This document shows positions 58,863 to 64,000 of a stretch of 64,000 bases of DNA, in pieces; position 1 is the first letter of the stretch; every line of letters begins with the position of its first letter. The notes under the pieces are model-generated. The model ran no database searches. It was not told the DNA's origin and saw only the letters and a list, made by a program, of their open reading frames with translations. The translations under genes were made by a program, and so were the position numbers. The stretch spans positions 372,001 to 436,000 of the forward strand of contig NZ_NPGA01000019.1 of NCBI RefSeq assembly GCF_002259485.1. Reading direction: 5' to 3'. Origin of the DNA: Rhodococcus sp. 14-1411-2a (GTDB lineage Bacteria > Actinomycetota > Actinomycetes > Mycobacteriales > Mycobacteriaceae).

Positions 58863-59642
58863 GTGAGCACTTCCGAGAACCAGTCGCCCGTAGCCGTTCC
58901 GAAGCCCGTCGTGGACTCCGCGCGAGGGGCCTCGCGGATCACCGTACTCACCGGCGCAGGCATGTCCGCCGAGTCGGGGATCGCCACATTTCGGGATGCC
59001 CAGAGCGGATTGTGGAAGGACTTCGACCCCAGAGATCTCGCGAGCCCGGAGGGGTGGTCGGCCGACAGCGATCTGGTGTGGGGCTGGTATCGATGGCGAG
59101 CCGAATTGGTCCGACGCTCCGAGCCCAACGCCGGTCACGTGGCACTTGCGCAATGGCAGCAACGGGCGCACGTGGACATCGCCACCCAGAATGTCGACGA
59201 CCTGCACGAGAGGGCCGGGGCCACGGTTCTCGCGCACGTGCACGGCAGTCTGTTCGAGCCGTACTGCAGCGACTGTGGAACACGAGCATCGTTCGACGAC
59301 GGTGCGGCCGTCGCCCCGGCCGAGGCCGATCAGCGAGTTCCGCCGCCGGAATGCCCGCTGTGCGGCGGGCTGATCAGGCCCGGAGCGGTATGGTTCGGCG
59401 AATCTTTGCCCGAGGCCGCGTGGGAGGCGGCCGAGCACGCGGTTCGTGAGGCCGACCTCGTTCTCGTCGTCGGTACGTCCGGAGTGGTGTACCCGTTCGC
59501 CGGGCTGCCCGCGATCGCCCGCAGCGCCGGAGCGACGGTGGTCGAGATCAACCCGGTCGAGACCGAGGTCTCGGACATGGCCGATCACCGGTGGCGCACC
59601 ACGGCCGCGACGGGATTGCCGGCATTGGTTGCGCAACTCTGA
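58863..59642 (+). CDS. cobB: SIR2-family NAD-dependent deacylase (class III)
   Basis: 259 aa. NAD-binding VLTGAGMSAESGIATFRD, TQNVDDLHERAG with VHGSLF (catalytic His), two Cys pairs for zinc (YCSDC, CPLCGG), GAVWFGESLP and VVGTSGVVYP. The YRWR sequence supplies the Tyr-x-x-Arg pair that in SIRT5/CobB binds succinyl- or malonyl-lysine, so desuccinylation is plausible. The GTG at 58863 is chosen to give a short leader. Confidence 0.9.
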   Translation: MSTSENQSPVAVPKPVVDSARGASRITVLTGAGMSAESGIATFRDAQSGLWKDFDPRDLASPEGWSADSDLVWGWYRWRAELVRRSEPNAGHVALAQWQQRAHVDIATQNVDDLHERAGATVLAHVHGSLFEPYCSDCGTRASFDDGAAVAPAEADQRVPPPECPLCGGLIRPGAVWFGESLPEAAWEAAEHAVREADLVLVVGTSGVVYPFAGLPAIARSAGATVVEINPVETEVSDMADHRWRTTAATGLPALVAQL

Positions 59643-59681
59643 CCTCTGGTGGCGTGGAAAACGGTGATGCCCACTCCCAGG

Positions 59682-60062
59682 TCACTCGGTGGTCAATGCC
59701 TCGATCAGAGCGTTCATTGCCGATGCGGCACTGTCGGTTTCGGTGGGCCCCAGAGCGGCGAGGCTGGCGATGAGTGCTGCTATCTCGGGGGCGGTCAACC
59801 GCACTGGCCGAGGCGAGTCGACACTTGCCAGCCGAGATCCGCCGTGCACACCCGGCACCGCATCGAGGGGGACCCCGGACTCACGCAACCGGGCGAGGTC
59901 GCGTTCGACGGTGCGCACGGAGACCCCGAGCCGCTGCGCGAGTTCGGGCGAGGTCAACGGCGCAGCCGCCGACCCCAGCCACTCGACGATCCGCTGCTGA
60001 CGCGCGACGCGGCGCAGGGTGAGTGCGCTGTCGAGCGACCGGGGCGCATTCTGCTTCGGCAC
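59682..60062 (-). CDS. Short HTH regulator related to the N-terminus of WYL proteins
   Basis: 126 aa. HTH_11-type winged helix (RQQRIVEWLGS, LTSPELAQRLGVSVRTVERD, LARLRESGVPLDAVPG) followed by about 45 residues corresponding to the start of the WYL linker (LTAPEIAALIASLAAL). The WYL ligand domain is absent; the protein ends at a normal stop. GTG start. Divergent from the NTF2-like gene, 62 bases apart, which it may control. Confidence 0.78.
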   Translation of the reverse strand: MPKQNAPRSLDSALTLRRVARQQRIVEWLGSAAAPLTSPELAQRLGVSVRTVERDLARLRESGVPLDAVPGVHGGSRLASVDSPRPVRLTAPEIAALIASLAALGPTETDSAASAMNALIEALTTE

Positions 60063-60124
60063 CGTCCGAATTTTTCCCGATTCCCGACACAGCCCTGACG
60101 GGAATGGGTCCTACCGTTGTCGAT

Positions 60125-60514
60125 ATGACACCTGACAACGAATCGGTCGACAGCTTCTTCGCTCGTTATACGGGGTACCTGACCTCGGGTGATCTCGACG
60201 GTCTGGCCGAGATCTACAACTATCCGGCTCTGGCGGTCACAGCGCGGGGATGTGCGGCGATCGCCGAGCCGCAGCAGACCCGAGAGTTCTTTCGGCAGGG
60301 GCAGACCTACTATCGGTCGCGCGGAATCGAGGGTGTGCGGGCCCGCGACATCGTCACCGAGGCCGAGGTGCCGGGTATCTGGGTCGGGCATCTTCTTCTC
60401 GAGAACCTCGACTCCGACGGTTCGCCGGTGGGAACCGAGCGCAATGCCTATCAGGTGGTGACGTTGGACGACGGCACGCGCCGGATCGCGGTGACGACGC
60501 CGCTCGATGCCTAG
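60125..60514 (+). CDS. NTF2-like (SnoaL-fold) protein
   Basis: 129 aa cone-shaped alpha+beta protein (FFARYTGYLTSGDLDGLAEI, YNYPALAVTARGC, GIWVGHLLLENLDSDG). Could be a small enzyme or a binding protein; the sequence does not tell which. ATG at 60125, divergent from the short HTH regulator. Confidence 0.7.
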   Translation: MTPDNESVDSFFARYTGYLTSGDLDGLAEIYNYPALAVTARGCAAIAEPQQTREFFRQGQTYYRSRGIEGVRARDIVTEAEVPGIWVGHLLLENLDSDGSPVGTERNAYQVVTLDDGTRRIAVTTPLDA

Positions 60515-60580
60515 AGCTGGGCGGAGCCGCATCGGTACTGTGGGTGAGAACGGTTTTTCTTTCTCAGGTAGGGATAACAG

Positions 60581-62884
60581 ATGGCTTTGGGCTCCGACCG
60601 ATTCTGGCGTGTACTCGGCCGATCCGCACAGAAGGCGCAGAGCACCTCGCGTCGAAGCGTCGACCGGGCCCAGGAGCACGCGGAGTGGGCAGCTGCCCTG
60701 AGCGAGAGTGAATTGGCGACCGAGGCGGCCGCGCTGCGTGTCGACGCCGCCGAGCGTCTCGACGTTCCGCGGTATCTGGCGTTGACGCGCGAGGCGAGTG
60801 AGCGTGCGCTGAAGCTACGGCCCTTCGACGTGCAGCTGCACGGTGCCGTGCGGTTGCTCGCCGGTGACGTGGTGGAAATGGCAACCGGCGAGGGCAAGAC
60901 GTTGGCCGGCGCGATCGCTGCCGTCGGATACGTGTTGTCCGGACGCGCGGTGCACGTCATCTCGGTCAACGACTTTCTCGCGCAACGTGACGCGCAGTGG
61001 ATGCAGCCGCTGTTCGAGTCCCTCGGTATCACGGTCGGTTCCATCGGCGAGTCCTCGACTGCCCAGGAGCGGCGCACCGCGTATGCCTGCGACATCACCT
61101 ATGCCTCGGTCAACGAGATCGGTTTCGATGTTCTGCGTGATCATCTGGTGAACGACCGCGACGATCTGGTCGCGCCCGTTCCGGACGTTGCCCTGATCGA
61201 CGAGGCCGATTCCGTGCTGGTCGACGAGGCGCTCGTTCCGCTGGTGTTGGCCGGTTCGGTCTCCGGTGACGTCTCGACTTCGACGGTCATGGATGCAGTC
61301 CGGTTGTTGGACAAGGGCGTTCATTTCGACACCGATGCCGAAGGACGCAACGTGTTCCTCACCGACGAGGGCGCGTTGCGGATGGAGAAGGAACTGGGCG
61401 GAATCGACCTGTACTCCGAGCAGCACGTAGGGACGACGTTGGTTGCGGTCAACGTGGCCCTGCACGCCCAGGTGCTGGTCCAGCGCGACGTCGATTACAT
61501 CGTTCGTGACGGACGCGTGCAGCTGATCAACGCCTCACGTGGCCGAGTGGCCGAACTGCAGCGCTGGCCGGACGGGTTGCAGGCCGCGGTCGAGATCAAG
61601 GAAGGGCTCGCCCCCACCGAGACCGGTGAGATTCTCGACACGATCACCGTGCAGGCGTTGATCAACCGGTACGCAACGGTGTGCGGTATGACCGGTACGG
61701 CCATGGCGGCGGGGGAGCAGCTTCGCACGTTCTACAGCCTCGGTGTCTCGGTCATCGCCCCCAATGTGCCGACGGTGCGCGTCGACGAGGACGACCGTGT
61801 GTACGACACGATCGAGCACAAGAACGCTGCAATTGCATTGCAGGTGAAAGAGATTCACGAGACCGGTCAGCCGATTCTCATCGGTACCCACGATGTCGCC
61901 GAGTCCGAGGCGCTGGCCGAGACGCTCACCGCCTCGGGCGTCGACGTGGTGGTACTCAACGCCAAGAACGACGCCGAGGAAGCGGCGGTCATCGCCGCGG
62001 CGGGTGTGCACGGCGCAGTGACGGTATCGACGCAGATCGCCGGGCGCGGAACCGACATCAAGCTCGGTGGTCCCGAGGGCACCGATCGCGAACGTATTGC
62101 CGAGCTCGGCGGACTGTTCGTTCTCGGTACCGGTCGCCACACCACCGAGCGTCTCGACAATCAGCTCCGCGGACGTGCAGGCAGGCAGGGAGATCCAGGG
62201 CGCTCGCTGTTCTTCGGCAGTTGGGAGGACGACGTCGTCAAGAACAACATCGGCGACAAGGATGCACCGAAGGACACCGACGAGAGCGGAATGTTCACTT
62301 CCTCGGCTGCGGCCGACCGCGTCGATCATGCACAGCGCATCGCCGAGGGTCAGATGCTCGAGATACATTCGCGTACCTGGCGTTACAACCAGCTGACGGC
62401 TCAGCACCGTGAGATCCTGGACCGCCGCCGGGCCACGTTGCTCGACACCGACGAGGCGTTGACGCTACTCGAGCAGCACGCGCCTGCGCGCTCGAAGGAG
62501 TTGCGCGAGAACGTGTCCGAGGAGACTCTGGTCGAGGTCGCCCGTCAGATCGTTCTGTACCACCTCGATCGGTCGTGGTCGGACTATCTCGCGCACCTCG
62601 CCGACGTGCGCGAGAGTATTCACCTGCGCGCACTGGGTCGGGAGAATCCGTTGGACGAGTACCACCGGATCGCTGTCGAGGCGTTCAAGACGGTGTCCTC
62701 CAAGGCGATGGATCTCTCGCACGCTACGTTCGAGTCGGCCGAGATCACCTCGGACGGAATCGATCTGGACGAAGCGGGCTTGCGACGCCCGACGTCGACC
62801 TGGACGTACATGGTGCACGACAACCCGTTCGCGTCCCGCGGAAATGCCGGTGCGGCCGGTCTGGGGCCGATCTTCGGTGGCTGA
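60581..62884 (+). CDS. secA2: Accessory preprotein translocase ATPase SecA2
   Basis: 767 aa, shorter than housekeeping SecA. Walker A in [26 protein letters not shown] (Walker B), preprotein crosslinking domain, [32 protein letters not shown] and [12 protein letters not shown]. The wing/scaffold region is reduced and there is no C-terminal zinc tail, the SecA2 features in actinobacteria. Exports a small set of proteins. ATG at 60581. Confidence 0.93.
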   Translation: MALGSDRFWRVLGRSAQKAQSTSRRSVDRAQEHAEWAAALSESELATEAAALRVDAAERLDVPRYLALTREASERALKLRPFDVQLHGAVRLLAGDVVEMATGEGKTLAGAIAAVGYVLSGRAVHVISVNDFLAQRDAQWMQPLFESLGITVGSIGESSTAQERRTAYACDITYASVNEIGFDVLRDHLVNDRDDLVAPVPDVALIDEADSVLVDEALVPLVLAGSVSGDVSTSTVMDAVRLLDKGVHFDTDAEGRNVFLTDEGALRMEKELGGIDLYSEQHVGTTLVAVNVALHAQVLVQRDVDYIVRDGRVQLINASRGRVAELQRWPDGLQAAVEIKEGLAPTETGEILDTITVQALINRYATVCGMTGTAMAAGEQLRTFYSLGVSVIAPNVPTVRVDEDDRVYDTIEHKNAAIALQVKEIHETGQPILIGTHDVAESEALAETLTASGVDVVVLNAKNDAEEAAVIAAAGVHGAVTVSTQIAGRGTDIKLGGPEGTDRERIAELGGLFVLGTGRHTTERLDNQLRGRAGRQGDPGRSLFFGSWEDDVVKNNIGDKDAPKDTDESGMFTSSAAADRVDHAQRIAEGQMLEIHSRTWRYNQLTAQHREILDRRRATLLDTDEALTLLEQHAPARSKELRENVSEETLVEVARQIVLYHLDRSWSDYLAHLADVRESIHLRALGRENPLDEYHRIAVEAFKTVSSKAMDLSHATFESAEITSDGIDLDEAGLRRPTSTWTYMVHDNPFASRGNAGAAGLGPIFGG

Positions 62885-63284
62885 CGCGCGGCGCGCGCTG
62901 GTCGCTCTCGCGTTGGGTGCGAGTGCGGTGGCCTCCGGGTGCACCGACTCGTACGGTGAATTCCCGGCCGGCAAGACGTACTCGTCGGTCGAGGCACCCG
63001 ACTCCTACACGCCGGTCGCCGGAACGACGGTCAGGCTTGAGTTCGTCGACGACCGAATCTCGGCCGAGGCCGGGTGCAACAGGTTGTTCGGCACCGTGGA
63101 CACCTCGCAGGGCAGGATCACCATCGACTCTCTCGGGTCGACGCGGATGGCCTGCCCGGAGGCGTTGATGGAGCAGGACCGGTGGCTGTCGGAGTTCCTG
63201 ACCTCCACCCCGCGGTGGTCTCGGGACGACGGAACCATGACTTTGGACAACGGGAACGGGCGGATCGTCTTCGCCGAATTCTGA
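62877..63284 (+). CDS. META-domain lipoprotein
   Basis: 135 aa. Signal peptide with lipobox VASGC, then a META/HslJ-type beta domain ([40 protein letters not shown]). The GTG at 62877 lies inside the secA2 3' end (8-base overlap), so the two are coupled. Whether it is a SecA2 client is unknown; lipoproteins can be SecA2 substrates in mycobacteria. Confidence 0.82.
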   Translation: MADARRALVALALGASAVASGCTDSYGEFPAGKTYSSVEAPDSYTPVAGTTVRLEFVDDRISAEAGCNRLFGTVDTSQGRITIDSLGSTRMACPEALMEQDRWLSEFLTSTPRWSRDDGTMTLDNGNGRIVFAEF

Positions 63285-63288
63285 TCGA

Positions 63289-63876
63289 CTAGTGGCGGAT
63301 GCGGTCCGCCGCGGTATGCCGTACTCCGTCGAGGAAGAGCTTCAGTCCGAAATCGAATCTGCTCGTCGGGTCGGGTTCTTCGAAGAGCGGTGACGCGTCG
63401 GGCGTGAGGGCTCCGACGGAGTCCATCTGTAGGCGCGCCTGCTCGTCCACGGTCTGGCCCAGGATGTAGTACAGCAACGTGTCGGCGGTGAGTTCCGCGT
63501 CGCGTCGCGGCAGTCCCGCTCGAATGCACACGGCGGCAATGCGTTCGCGAATGTGGTTGGTGGTCAGCCTCGACGCGTAGGTCGCGGCCACCAATTCGGC
63601 ACCGTCGCGTCGGGAGAGAAGGGCGTCGCGCAGTCGGTGGGCGATCTGCCCGATCTGTGCGTCCCACGAATCTTCGGTGGACGGCGCATCGGCACCGGAG
63701 AGCATGTGATCGGCGATGGCACCGAGCAGCGTCTGCTTGTTGGGGAAGTGCCAGTACAGCGCGCCGGGTTGCACGTGCAGCGACGTAGCCAGACGCCGCA
63801 TCGTCAGGTCTGCCAGGCCGTACTCGTCGAGAATGGCGATCGCGCCGTCCAGGACGTCCTGCCTGTTCAGTTGCAC
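63289..63876 (-). CDS. TetR-family regulator
   Basis: 195 aa. TetR HTH (RQDVLDGAIAILDEYGLADL, MRRLATSLHVQPGALYWHFP) of the tetracycline-repressor-like subgroup and a TetR_C-type ligand domain. The GTG at 63876 has GGGGG upstream; a TTG at 63888 is also possible. Divergent from a gene cut by the window edge, with two dyads between them. Confidence 0.88.
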   Translation of the reverse strand: MQLNRQDVLDGAIAILDEYGLADLTMRRLATSLHVQPGALYWHFPNKQTLLGAIADHMLSGADAPSTEDSWDAQIGQIAHRLRDALLSRRDGAELVAATYASRLTTNHIRERIAAVCIRAGLPRRDAELTADTLLYYILGQTVDEQARLQMDSVGALTPDASPLFEEPDPTSRFDFGLKLFLDGVRHTAADRIRH

Positions 63877-63938
63877 TGCTGCCCCCAAGTCGTTCGACGC
63901 ATCTTCGCTTTGACAGTAGCCGAGCCCGGCGCCTAACG

Positions 63939-63968
63939 TGAACGCCGTTCAACTTGAACGGTGTTCAA
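63939..63968. promoter_or_regulatory. Double TetR-type operator
   Basis: TGAAC-GCC-GTTCA (63939-63951) and TTGAAC-GGT-GTTCAA (63954-63968) are two dyads with the same half-site, centres 16 bases apart. The second ends on the first ATG of the divergent gene, so a bound repressor would block its start. They are 63 bases from the tetR start. Confidence 0.75.
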
Positions 63969-64000
63969 TGATGATGCCGTTCGACTACGAGGGGACCCGG
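63968..64000 (+). CDS. Start of a divergent gene, cut by the window
   Basis: Three in-frame ATG codons (63968, 63971, 63974) open a frame reading MMMPFDYEGTR to the edge. The operator next to it suggests a target of the TetR regulator. A start of this type fits a short-chain dehydrogenase, but eleven residues are not enough to name it. Confidence 0.35.
   Translation, partial: MMMPFDYEGTR

Overview
The window is high-GC actinobacterial chromosome. Several features point to the Nocardiaceae, most likely a Rhodococcus-type organism: frequent GTG starts, 4-base ATGA/GTGA gene overlaps, a meso-DAP-type MurE, a Wag31-type DivIVA, SecA2, MTB12- and LppM-like lipoproteins, a type-2 IleRS behind a T-box, and carotenoid-glycoside genes. 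The genus is an inference. I saw no tRNA, rRNA, CRISPR array, insertion sequence or phage gene.

Layout. (1) 1-5713: the 3' part of metF faces a five-gene minus-strand operon (GNAT acetyltransferase, CrtO-like ketolase, CruF-like hydratase, LppM lipoprotein, CruG-like glycosyltransferase). The operon reads from a region carrying a perfect LexA/SOS-type palindrome at 5758-5775. (2) 5910-7030: a HEPN-domain protein and a DUF3040 membrane protein. (3) 7031-7540: a complex control region for mraZ, with a terminator, an 18-bp palindrome, an inverted 10-bp-phased CCCAC array and the usual triple MraZ box. (4) 7541-28191: the division and cell wall cluster mraZ-rsmH-ftsL-pbpB-murE-murF-mraY-murD-ftsW-murG-murC-ftsQ-ftsZ-pgeF-yggS-sepF-yggT-wag31 plus a 58-aa membrane protein, with most neighbours translationally coupled. 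(5) 28205-37871: T-box, ileS, a micro-ORF, dinB, an MTB12-like lipoprotein, two further coupled lipoproteins, lspA, an RluA-family pseudouridine synthase and a membrane-anchored unknown. (6) 38018-43812: dnaE1, a small membrane protein, a deazaflavin-dependent nitroreductase and ilvA. (7) 43840-46045: a TetR/DHA2 efflux pair with two identical operators between them. (8) 46018-52460: the trehalose operon treX-treY-treZ. (9) 52539-64000: a mixed accessory stretch with an OafA-type acyltransferase, an MFS pump, a MerR regulator with a coupled small ORF, PAS-GGDEF, CHAP, a sirtuin, a short HTH regulator, an NTF2-like protein, secA2, a META lipoprotein, a TetR and the first codons of a divergent gene.

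How it fits together. Sections 2-4 make peptidoglycan precursors, polymerise them at the septum and organise the divisome and polar growth. Sections 5-6 hold housekeeping translation, replication and lipoprotein maturation genes. From memory, the order metF-lppM-GNAT-DUF3040-mraZ...wag31 matches one M. tuberculosis block (about Rv2172c-Rv2144c), and ileS-dinX-lspA-rluD-dnaE1-ddn-ilvA-tre matches another (about Rv1536-Rv1564c), so the join near 28.2 kb is a rearrangement between the lineages. The carotenoid genes sit inside the otherwise conserved metF-lppM-GNAT neighbourhood and are the main accessory feature of the left half.
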